Source: Entrophospora sp. SA101 (taxonomy: Eukaryota; Glomeromycota; Glomeromycetes; Entrophosporales; Entrophosporaceae). Taken from it: DNA of 26,218 nt. Location of the stretch: the NCBI GenBank assembly GCA_958430865.1, contig CAUDNR010000615.1, positions 1,918 through 28,135 on the forward strand, written 5' to 3'. The position numbers and the translations under genes are program-made. The number at the start of each line of letters is the position of its first letter. The first letter of the stretch is position 1. The notes under the pieces are model-generated. The model did no database searches. It worked only from the letters and a program-made list of their open reading frames with translations, and was not told where the DNA came from. Positions 1-8,194 of the stretch are shown here, one piece after another.

Positions 1-739
1 AAAATATAAAATATTACCACTGTGAAGATCACCATGTGTAAGTTTTTCTTGGTGAAATGTGTTTAAACTTGAAATGATATCATAAAGCCTTGTGATTCTG
101 TTATTCCAATTTCTACAATATAATTTTAAATATTCCCTGTAATCTCCTAGTTCTGCATATTTCATTATGAGTACATATTCTTTTGTATTTGGATCTTGTG
201 AAATACCATAAATATTAACTATACCCATTTGATGAGGTCCTATAAATTTGATGTGGTTTTGAAGCTTTGTGAAAATTAATAAAAAATTAATATATTATTT
301 AAAAATCATTAATTGTCAAATTATATCAAATTATTTACCTCTTTTAAAAACTCTTCAGAAATGTCTTGAGAATTTTTAACCTTTTTTAATGCTACATGAC
401 CAATATTGCAATAAGATCTTGTATTTTTGTAAACATATCTAAGACCATTTGACCAATTACACTTATGCACAGTTGCAAAACCACCTTCACCTATTGCTTC
501 TTTAACTGTGAGTTGGTCATAAGGAATCCACTCAAGGTAATGATAACTATCAAATCCTTTTGCTTCAAGCTGTGTATTTCTGATTATTTCATCTAATTTG
601 TCATTACCACTGCTAGTCCAACTTTGAGCTAACAATTTGGGATCACATGATTGACACCACTGGTAATTAGTATTATACCTTGCACAAACAAAACAGGTTC
701 CATATTCTTTTTTCCCTTTTTTAAACTCCTTAGTGTTAT
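1..739 (-). CDS. Tyrosine-kinase-like protein kinase, 3'-truncated by the window edge
   Basis: Two exons are supported, 739-339 and 264-1, joined by a 74-bp intron (265-338; donor GTAAAT, phase 0). The first exon starts with a small Cys motif, CFVC followed by WCQSC (about 645-695), typical of the N-terminus of the large kinase families of arbuscular mycorrhizal fungi and perhaps zinc-binding. It continues with a glycine loop (GEGGFATVHK), the VAIK-type lysine (HVALKKVK) and, after the intron, a hinge (LIMKYAELGDYREYL) and the catalytic loop HGDLHSGNIL. The usual HRD arginine is Gly here, although the catalytic Asp and Asn remain. The activation loop and C-lobe lie beyond base 1. Acceptor choice for the 739 end is uncertain: an AG at 740-741 keeps phase 1, while alternatives lie at 729-730 and 707-708. 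In-frame stops just upstream mean the start codon is in another exon. Signalling substrate unknown. Confidence 0.85.
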
Positions 740-823
740 CTTATTATTTCATAAAAATAATGTAAATTTATTTTTCAACATAATTGAAAGTTATAAAATA
801 ATTAAATTTATAAATTATTTTAC

Positions 824-833
824 CTTCAGTCAT
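824..833 (-). other. Candidate alternative first exon or zero-length splice site of the kinase gene
   Basis: On the minus strand this reads ATGACTGAAG followed directly by the donor GTAAAA. It sits exactly where the next array unit would be: the upstream TTTATAATAAC matches the 3' end of the repeated introns, but the CAG acceptor is replaced. Two readings fit. It may be a 10-nt first exon ending in phase 1 that splices over an 84-bp intron to 739. Or it may be an AG immediately followed by GT, like a recursive splice site with a zero-length exon. A very similar ten-base sequence, ATGAATGAAG with a GTATTT donor, lies at 2065-2074. Transcripts would decide. Confidence 0.4.
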
Positions 834-924
834 AGTTATTATAAATAAATTTATACATTTAGACAAGGTTTTGATAAAAATTATTTTATGTTGCAAGTTT
901 ATTTTATATATAATATAACATAAC

Positions 925-1946
925 ATTTACCAGCTGTTATTATGAAGAAATAAGAAATATTTAATTAGATGATGCTATGAAAATTTATTTTATGCTGTAA
1001 AAATTACTTACATGCTGGTTATCATAAAGAAAAATAAATTTATTAATTAGTTGATGTTTTGATAAAAATTATTTGTAAAAGTTTATGATATGATACTTAC
1101 TTCCTGATTATTATAAAAATTTATTGATTAGACAATGTTTTAATAAAATTTATTTTGTGTTAATTTATAATATATTACTTACCAACTGGTTATTATAATA
1201 AAAAAATAAACTTATTGATTAGATATAAAAATTATAAAAGTTGATTTATAATACAATAAAATGCTTACCAGCTGGTTATTGCAAAAAAATAAAAATGAAT
1301 TTATTTAGTTGATGTTTTAATAAAATTTATTTTATGTAATGTATAAAAGCATAATACTTACAATCTGGTTATAAAAAAAAGTAAAAATTGTATTTATTTA
1401 ATTAGACAATGTTTTAATAAAATTTAGTTTGTAAGAAGTTGGTTCATATAATGCTTACATACTGGTTATTATAAAGAAATAAAAATTTTATTTAATTAGA
1501 TGATGTTTTAATAAAGTTTATTTTGTGTTGTAAAAGTTAATTTATAATATAATACTTACTCTCTGGTTATTATAAAGTAATAAAAAATAATTAGAAGATG
1601 TTTTAATAAAGTTTATTTTGTGTTGTAAAATTTAATTTTATAATATAATACTTACCAGCTGGTTATTATAAAGAAATAAAAAAAAATTTATTTAATTAGA
1701 TGATGTTGAAGATAAAGTTTATTTTGTGTTGTAAAAGTTAATTTTATAATATAATACTTACCAGCTGGTTATTATAAAGAAATAAAAAATAAAATTATTT
1801 AATTAGATGATGTTGAAGATAAAGTTTATTTTGTGTTGTAAAAGTTAATTTATAATATAATACTTACTCCCTGGTTATTATAAAAAATAAATTTATTTAA
1901 TTAGATGATGTTTTAATAAATTTTATTTTGTGAAATATTTATTTAC
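925..1946 (-). repeat. Tandem array of intron-like units enclosing eleven 3-nt microexon candidates
   Basis: Eleven imperfect repeats of about 81-106 bp. Read on the minus strand, every junction is CAG, then three bases, then GTAAG or GTAAAT. The three-base windows are 931-933 CTG, 1012-1014 CAT, 1101-1103 GAA, 1183-1185 TTG, 1269-1271 CTG, 1362-1364 ATT, 1459-1461 TAT, 1560-1562 AGA, 1656-1658 CTG, 1762-1764 CTG and 1868-1870 GGA. Flanks are conserved while the triplet varies. Implied introns are 76-103 bp, and each keeps a CTAAT/CTAATC/CTAAA branch-point-like motif about 25-40 bases before the acceptor. None of the triplets is a stop. Read in phase 1, as the outer exons need, they give GTAEIYSVGTS. 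Whether these triplets are exons or the array is a minisatellite in a long intron cannot be told without RNA. Confidence 0.7.
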
Positions 1947-1961
1947 CTTTATAGAATTTAG
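1947..1961 (-). other. Candidate 15-nt exon at the 5' end of the microexon array
   Basis: Minus strand CTAAATTCTATAAAG lies between an acceptor (AATTAG, AG at 1962-1963) and a donor GTAAAT (1941-1946). The downstream sequence is the same intron type as in the array. Its length is a multiple of three and it is open; in phase 1 it gives AKFYK with the flanking G. It would link the candidate start exon at 2065-2074 to the 3-nt exons. Confidence 0.4.
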
Positions 1962-2064
1962 CTAATTATTTTATTATAAAGCAATATTAAATTACAATGT
2001 AAAAATCCTTTTACTACTACTACATATTTTTATAACAGTTATTTTCTGTGTAAGAAAAAAATAC

Positions 2065-2074
2065 CTTCATTCAT
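2065..2074 (-). other. Candidate first coding exon of the kinase gene
   Basis: ATGAATGAAG followed by donor GTATTT (2059-2064). A tiny first exon ending in phase 1 is also inferred for the MBP1-like gene in this window (ATGCAAG at 13581-13587, also with a GTATTT donor). A 103-bp intron would lead to the 15-nt exon. Reading on through all candidate exons keeps phase 1 into the kinase exon at 739. This is inference from splice grammar only. Confidence 0.35.
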
Positions 2075-2591
2075 TTTTTTATTGGAATATAAAATTTTGT
2101 CTACTATTCCTTATAATTTTGTGAAACCTCTGAATATCTGCAAAATTATAAATATTCTTGAAAAGATATCTGAATTAGCAGTTCATAAATCAATTCATAT
2201 ATATTTTTTAAATGTATAGCTTGCTTAATATTAATATAACATTTCTGAATTGATTTATTTTAGTAAGTTATGTTCTGTTCATAACTAAATCTTATTTTAG
2301 AAATCATTAATCATTTGACATTTTTCTTAACGGCATTGATCATTCAATTTTAATAATTTGCAACATGGATAATTCAATTTTTTCTTAATGTGATGTCAGT
2401 TATTTGATTTTTAAAAGGTTTTGTTGTAATTAATACTGTAAAATAGTAATTTTACATATCATGCAAATAAAAATATCTCAAACAATGGAGAAATAAATAT
2501 TCTAACTTTTTAAATATAACAGATTTTTAATTCTTAGATTTAATTTAAACAAAGTAATTTAAATGATTGGGTCACTTTAGAAATAACTTTA
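2075..2591. other. AT-rich intergenic stretch, nothing recognised
   Basis: No open frame of note, no RNA gene and no clear repeat. It would hold the promoter of the minus-strand kinase gene if 2065-2074 is its first exon, but I see no convincing TATA box. Confidence 0.5.
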
Positions 2592-2674
2592 AATTTTTTC
2601 TGACATGGATTTATGTAATTATTACACTATTTACATAAGTTATGGCGGGTCCCATAATTATGGCACGCCATGCT

Positions 2675-2815
2675 GGACAAAAGTGTACCACATTTTGTTG
2701 TAATTAATTGCAACAATTTGTTGCAAAAAGTTGCAACATTTTGTTGTAAAAAAATAATTGCAACATTTTGTTGTAATTAGTTGAAACGTTTTGTTGTAAT
2801 TAATTGCAAAATTGG
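2675..2815. repeat. Left subterminal TTGTTGCAA repeat cluster of the nested transposon
   Basis: Repeated TTTTGTTG(C/T)AA motifs spaced by AT-rich links, mirrored by the right cluster at 4129-4310. Such subterminal clusters in other transposons are transposase-binding sites; that role is inferred here. Frames through both clusters are rich in TTKCCN-type repeats and are not genes. Confidence 0.7.
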
Positions 2816-4128
2816 ATGATCTGCAAGTAAAATTTTTGTCCAATTGTAAGAAATAAATGCAGTTTAAAGTTTTTCTTTTACATTTCATTTCTACATAAAT
2901 AATGACGATTAAAATAATTAGATAATGTGAGCAAGCAACAATAATATACAAATTGTCAAAAAGAAGGGATATTTAATAATATTATTAAAATGCATCAAAT
3001 ATTAAATAACTACTAAATATTAACAATAATAAGTTTTGAATATTATGTGCAATAGAATTCAGGCTTTCTTTTGAATCTAAGATCACTCAATTCGATCAAG
3101 TACTTAGCAAGATACAAAAATATATGGTAATAGGTAATGAACTATAGCATATCGTATAACTAGATAAAGCATTCATAAATTATATTTACAAAACTTGCTT
3201 TTCAAGCTTTGATCTCATTTAGTGTTAGTTAATTAGTTTTAGAGAGATTTATAAAAAAATAGTTTTATGAAGTAATGGTGGTAACATGATTTTTTTTTTA
3301 ATATTTACTTTTGTATCTATTTTTTAAATTAGTATTTATATATATATTTAAGAATGTAATAATTAAATTAAAAAAGTATTTACACAATTTCTTTTTCCAA
3401 AGGTTAATGATTGAAAAAAATCAGAAAGAATTATTATGATATATTCTTGTAAGATCTAGCGGTGTACGGATCATAAAGAATTGTCACGCAGCCATATTTT
3501 ATTATTTTTAGAAAACAGGTAGAAAATTCAACAGTTGATATAACAATTATACTATCAATTATTAATCACTTTTTTTAGATCTGATGGTGTATGATCAGAA
3601 AGAATTGTTACGCGGCCATATTTTATTATTTTTAGAAATAGGTAGAAAATTCAACATCAAAAAGTATAGTTAATATATTCTTGTAATAACAATTATACTA
3701 CTAATTATTAATCACTTTTTTTAGATCTGGTGGTGTACGATCAGAAAGAATTGTTACGCAACAATCAAATTGATTATTATTATTATTATATGTTACTATT
3801 ATTATTGTTTTAAATCTTTAATTTAATTTGATTTTTTCTATATATTTTAGAAAGGGAATATGCATATCCATTTTATTAATTAATTATTAGCAATTATTCA
3901 GTTATTTATCCATTTTATTAATTAAATTTATTCAGTAAATGCTCAGTCATTTATCCAAGCTTTATCCATTTTATTAATTAAATTATATCAGTGAAACCAT
4001 TTTTTATGAAAAATGGAATTTCCATAAATGTATCATATATATTCATTAATATAAACAGGAAAAACACTGAGATTAATCACGGAATAAATTTTTTGCAAGC
4101 CTGAAAAAATTTAGACACCTATCTATAA

Positions 4129-4310
4129 TTGCAACTTTTTACAACAAAATGTAGTCGTGCCATACAATTAACAACAAAATGTTGCAACTTTTTACAACAA
4201 AACGTTGCAATTAATTACAACAAAATGTTGCAACTTTTTACAACAAAATGTTGCAATTATTTTTTTACAACAAAATGTTGCAACTTTTTGCAACAAAATG
4301 TGGTACACTT
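4129..4310. repeat. Right subterminal TTGCAACAAAA repeat cluster of the nested transposon
   Basis: Inverted counterpart of the left cluster, slightly longer, with about seven ACAACAAAATGTTGCAA-like motifs. It includes an internal transposon-end-like sequence at about 4153-4163, which suggests that ends were duplicated within the element. Confidence 0.7.
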
Positions 4311-4469
4311 TTGTCCAGCATGGCGTGCCATACATAATATTATGCAAATAAGCATGCAAAAATTATGCAATTATTACATTGAGTGTAAACATTACATAAT
4401 TTTTTATGCAAATATTACAACTTTACATATTAAAATTTATGGACGTAATATTATGACAGGAAAATTTCC

Positions 4470-4829
4470 TGATGAATAACTTGAAAATATTTCTACACAG
4501 AAGGTTCAAGTAATACATTTAATTAGGATTTCAAAAAAATCAGAGAACTGGATGATCAAACCTTTAACATGTATAAATTATGTTGTATTTTTCTCAACTT
4601 CATGTATCATCTTTAATCATCATTCATAATCATCATTTAATAAATAATACTGTCCTTTATCCTTGTACTTATTGTCTTCAAACATTATATTTTCATAGTG
4701 ATAATAAATTTATCTCTAACAATGAATTCATACTAATCCCGTGCATAATTATTTTCTCTTATTTTATATTTGTCTCTATTATTTTTATTATTTTTTATTT
4801 CTTTCTTTTATTTTAGTGAGATAATTATA
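4470..4829. other. AT-rich spacer, nothing recognised
   Basis: An open frame at 4580-4816 is rich in Ile, Phe and His from AT-rich sequence and has no recognisable domain. I do not call it a gene. Confidence 0.5.
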
Positions 4830-4976
4830 CATGAAGTCAAAACTATTTTGACCATCTGCAGATCTTAATCTGGTCAAAATAGGGTCGAAATAAGGTCAAA
4901 ACTGATTTTTACTATGTATATGTAGTTGCCTCAAGTTGAAACATTTCAACTTTGGGGTTTTAATTTTGACTTCATG
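4830..4976. mobile_element. 147-bp TA-flanked MITE (Tc1/mariner-like)
   Basis: Ends are the inverted repeat CATGAAGTCAAAA / TTTTGACTTCATG, bounded on both sides by TA (4828-4829 and 4977-4978), the target duplication typical of Tc1/mariner elements. The interior is non-coding and holds further inverted pieces (TTTTGACCA with TGGTCAAAA; GTTGAAAC with TTTCAAC). Confidence 0.7.
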
Positions 4977-5336
4977 TATAGAGATAATATTTAATAAATT
5001 TTATTTAATGAAATATGGAGACATACCTGGCTTGGTAGCAAAGAGAAAAACAGCTACAGTACCTGGACAAAAGTTTCAGAACACTTGTTATTGTTCACTG
5101 CGCAAAAATGTACATAATAAACATATATGAAATTTATATCATTTGCGGTTTAGTTCCTTGTAAATATCTATGCAAAATTCCATGCGTCTAGGTTCCGTAG
5201 AACTCGAATAAATATATAAAAATGAAATTCGATTAAAAATTTTCTTTGACAATCACTAAATTTCTGATGCGAAATTTTTTTTTTATTTTATTACTCAAAT
5301 TTTATGTAATAATTTAATTTAAAATTTTAACTACTT

Positions 5337-5411
5337 TTAATATTTAGTTGGGTATCCTTTGCTCTTAATACAAGCCTGAATTCTTCTAGGCATGCTTTCA
5401 ATCAAATTCAT
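5337..5411 (-). pseudogene. C-terminal remnant of a Tc1-like transposase
   Basis: The minus strand encodes NLIESMPRRIQACIKSKG then YPTKY and a stop. This is the conserved tail of Tc1-like DDE transposases (consensus near LIESMPRR..A.I...G..TKY). Only about 24 codons remain; upstream the frame runs into the TTTCGTCGA repeats. It is a relic and cannot be active. Confidence 0.75.
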
Positions 5412-5417
5412 TAAAAA

Positions 5418-5745
5418 AGGTCTGACTCATTTCGTCGGACAATCATTTCGTCGACAGTCATTTCGTCGACACCCATTTCGTCGAAAGTTTGTTTCATCGA
5501 ATGTTCATTTCGTCGAATGTTCATTTCGTCGAAAATTATTTCGTTACAAAAAAAAAACTTCATTAAACAAATTTCTCCTCACACTTCCCACACACTCCGC
5601 TTTCCTCACCTAATTTCTTAACTAACTTCCCACACTCCTCACATCTAACTCATTCGGTCTCTGTCTCGAGGATGAAACAATTTTCGACGAAATGAACATT
5701 CGATGAAACAAACTTTCGACGAAATAATTTTCGATAAAGTAAAGC
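5418..5745. repeat. Inverted TTTCGTCGA minisatellite arms
   Basis: 5425-5545 carries about eight CATTTCGTCGA-type motifs on the plus strand. 5675-5740 carries TTTCGACGAAAT motifs, the reverse complement, separated by a pyrimidine-rich spacer. The layout (short subterminal motifs in opposite orientation) resembles the nested transposon at 2659-4332, so this is probably a non-autonomous element. I could not fix its ends or a target duplication. Confidence 0.6.
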
Positions 5746-5834
5746 GACCGATTAAAAAAATTAGTTTCGTCAAAGTTTAGGCCAATTAATTTCGGCAATT
5801 TCGGTCCACTAAGCTTATTTTTGGCCACTATCAC

Positions 5835-6470
5835 TAGTTCGAATCGAGTTGAGTTGAATCAGTTCAAATCAATGTTGTGACCCGAGACTCTGAGTTTAGG
5901 GAAGACCCGAAACAGAAACTAACAGAAACCAGTTTAGGTTAGTAGTTTATGCTTAGGTTTAGTTTTAGTTTTAGTTTTCTGCTTAGTGTAAGTTCATTTT
6001 CCGAAACGTTTCGGGAAGCCAAAGAGTTTCTGGTCACAAAACTGGTTCAAATCAAATTGAATCGAACAAGTTCGAATCAAATTATATATATTTAATATTC
6101 GAATCAGTTCGAATCGAATCGAATCGAATCAGAGTACAATTCGAATTTGATTCGACTCAAATCGAATTTCATTGATTCGTTCGGAGCTTTATCTGTTATG
6201 AAATTGAGTATTCGAATAAATAAAACGAATAATCATAAAGCGAATAATAATAAGAATTTATATTACGAATAGAAATTCTATATATTAATATTAATATATA
6301 ACAAAAAATTAATACAATTCACAGTTGCGCAATTCATTGTTTTAAATTTAAATATAAATATCAAATTAGATTGTTTATAGGCTTGAATCGAATCGAATAA
6401 AAACACGATTCGTGTTCGATTCGAGCGAAACGAATCAGAAATTTGATAATTCAAATCGGTTCGGTTCAGT
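5835..6470. repeat. GAATC/TTCGAA-rich degenerate repeat region
   Basis: Runs of TCGAATCGAATCGAATC and degenerate TTCAAATC occur at 5838-5870, 6043-6180 and 6375-6470, split by the MITE at 5875-6039 and by AT-rich sequence. The minus-strand frame at 6278-6616 runs through it and is not a gene. Confidence 0.6.
5875..6039. mobile_element. 165-bp MITE inside the GAATC repeats
   Basis: Inverted ends TTGTGACCCGAGACTCT and, from the other side, TTGTGACCAGAAACTCT, with two mismatches in 17. A second inverted block (GGGAAGACCCGAAAC against GTTTCGGGAAGCC) lies near the ends. Both flanks are TTCAAATCAA-like sequence of the surrounding repeat, so the target duplication is hard to define. The interior holds telomere-like TTTAGTTTTAG runs. 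Confidence 0.6.
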
Positions 6471-6474
6471 TCTA

Positions 6475-7135
6475 ATTTTATTGATTCATTCAAAGTCTTA
6501 CTCCTAATAAAAAAACAATGAAATATCAGATTCAAGAAAATTGTTAAATGAATAATTAAAGACAAAAATATGAATCGCACAATGATGGTAAATCTTTTTT
6601 TGTCATTGCTATTCATTATGTTGGTAAATTAAAATTTTTGTCAAAATCTATTAAATTAACACCAATTGATTTCACATCTTACAGATGCTCAATTGGCAGA
6701 AGCAGAAAAAATATGAATACAAAAAATAAGGAGATTCGAAAATAAATTTTTCAATGCGAGTTATAAAAGCTTTGTTGTACAGATTAAGATTTTTTTGAAA
6801 ATATATAATAATAGTAATAGTGTACGTTTTGCTTTTTCACTCAAAAATATTCATTATACAAAACTCCAAAAATCGTGATACAAAAAAGGATGTACGAGTT
6901 TTAAATACCTTTGTTATTATATGATCAGACCTTGTGACCAGGATCCTTATCTGAACTTTATTTGAAATTAGAAAATCTTGGCAAGGGCAAGAATAAGAAA
7001 AGAAAATAGTTACAATAATGAAATCAAAAAATCATTTTGGAGAATTTGTAGCACTTAATATTAAACAAGTTAGACTTGATTGCGGAGTAGAAATCTCTCT
7101 TAATAATGTTGGTGGAATTCCTTCAATGATATAAT
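6475..7135. other. AT-rich intergenic stretch, nothing recognised
   Basis: No supported gene. Short open pieces (for example about 7020-7130, plus strand) have no recognisable motif. Confidence 0.4.
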
Positions 7136-7141
7136 ATTAAT

Positions 7142-7982
7142 ATTAACGTGGTTTTTTTTCTAAATATAATGAATTTTTTATTAAGTAAACAAGGATATGT
7201 GGCAACGTATATATATACTATATATAGAAATGCTTGTCATCATTATCATTATTTCCTTTTAACGCAATTGTATGATTGATCAAATTTGCCAGAAGTTGTC
7301 GATTTTCAAGATGGATAACTTTCCTTATTTCCTTCATAATCAAAGTCCCGCCCAGCTAATTCTACGAGTCGTGTTTGTGCAAGAATACAAAAACACACTT
7401 TCTGCTTTGTGGCTTATTTATGCTTTTGATATCATCATTATTCCTAATTTTAATAGTTGTCAAACGGGAAAATAATCAATAGAAAAGAACAGTAAGAAAT
7501 AGGCTCATTAAATAGGTTAATACCAAATGCAAAAGAATGTGGAAAACAAGTGTATATTACTATCAAGACATGATAATGAGGGGAAAAGATCTTTAAGAAA
7601 ATTTTCTCGGGCTTACAATTTGCATGAACATATATTAATATTAACATGAAATCCGTCTAGTAATTATATTGTTAGAGATGTATGTGATATAATCAAATTT
7701 CTACCATGATCAGTTATTTATTCAATAAATAAGTATCAACTTTATTTTCTCTCATAATATCGAAAATTCTTTGTTGCAAAATGGTTTATTTTATATAGGA
7801 GATAAATAAATATGGAAAATAAAATCATACAAATAAATCCCCGATTTATCAATTTTATTTTTCCTCGTTTGCACTAAAGCCAAAATTAGTGTTGCCCCGT
7901 ATCATATCCTTGTTTACTTAATTAAAAAATTTCATTACATCGTTTTTGATTATTTATTTAGAAAAAAAACCACGTTAATTTT
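7142..7982. mobile_element. About 840-bp element with inverted ends upstream of the phosphodiesterase
   Basis: 7142-7207 and 7891-7982 are inverted repeats. Both, read inwards, run TTAACGTGGTTTTTTTTCT, then AT-rich sequence, then TTAAGTAAACAAGGATATG and GGCAAC. The right arm is about 25 bp longer through an internal insertion. The interior is AT-rich; a 67-codon plus-strand frame (7272-7475) shows no domain. A foldback or MITE-like element is the best reading. I could not identify a target duplication. Confidence 0.6.
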
Positions 7983-8194
7983 TTTTACAACATTTTGAAA
8001 ATAGAAATTTTACTCTTTTTATTATTAATATATTAGATAAAATTAAAACATGCTTTTATTAAAATATAACTCTTTACCTTCTGACAATTTAATAATATGT
8101 GAAAGTGTAAATCTCTTTTATTTTCAATCTAATATTATATATATTAATGCATTACTAAATTTTTTATTTCTCATCCCCCTTTAATTTTTTGTAG

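Larger units (their letters stand above)
2659..4332. mobile_element. 1,674-bp nested non-autonomous DNA transposon with 42-bp inverted ends
   Basis: The outer 42 bp at each end are perfect inverted repeats (2659-2700 and 4291-4332), starting TATGGCACGCCATGCTGG. The element is flanked by a 6-bp direct duplication CATAAT (2653-2658 and 4333-4338). The uninterrupted host repeat elsewhere in the window shows a single copy of the equivalent six bases (19527-19532). Inside each end lies a run of short repeats, TTTTGTTG(C/T)AA, mirrored on the two sides. The interior has no credible reading frame. It contains two to three copies of a 125-146-bp repeat starting AGATCT (3452, 3577, 3723) and three copies of a CCATTTTATTAATTAA motif (3868-3985). 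A second end-like sequence (GTCGTGCCATA, about 4153-4163) sits inside the right arm. Six-bp duplications do not assign it firmly to a superfamily. Confidence 0.85.
2592..4468 (+). repeat. Dispersed repeat copy 1, split by a nested transposon
   Basis: The left part (2592-2658) and right part (4333-about 4468) together match, in the same order, the continuous copy on the opposite strand at about 19384-19592. Shared landmarks are an ATTACACTATTTAC block, a CAAATAAGCATGCAAAAATT-like block, and an end at GGAAAATTT(C/T)CTGATG. Differences include several G/A and C/T changes. The copy is about 200 bp without the insertion and encodes nothing recognisable. The frames running through it (for example 4344-4479) are translated repeat, not a gene. 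Confidence 0.75.

Noticed and set aside
925..1946. CRISPR-like array (regular repeats of about 100 bp)
   Set aside because: The variable part is only three bases and the repeats are imperfect, AT-rich and eukaryotic; splice-site conservation explains them better.
2658..2951. Minus-strand frame with TTKCCN-type repeats, and its counterpart at 4129-4479
   Set aside because: They translate transposon subterminal repeats and the dispersed repeat, with no independent sign of coding.
5392..5834. Frames rich in FRR/SFRRHP on both strands
   Set aside because: They translate the TTTCGTCGA motif arrays; the only real coding relic there is the Tc1 tail on the minus strand.
5935..5975. Telomere-like TTAGG/TTTAGTTTTAG run
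   Set aside because: Too short and irregular, and it lies inside a MITE with inverted ends.
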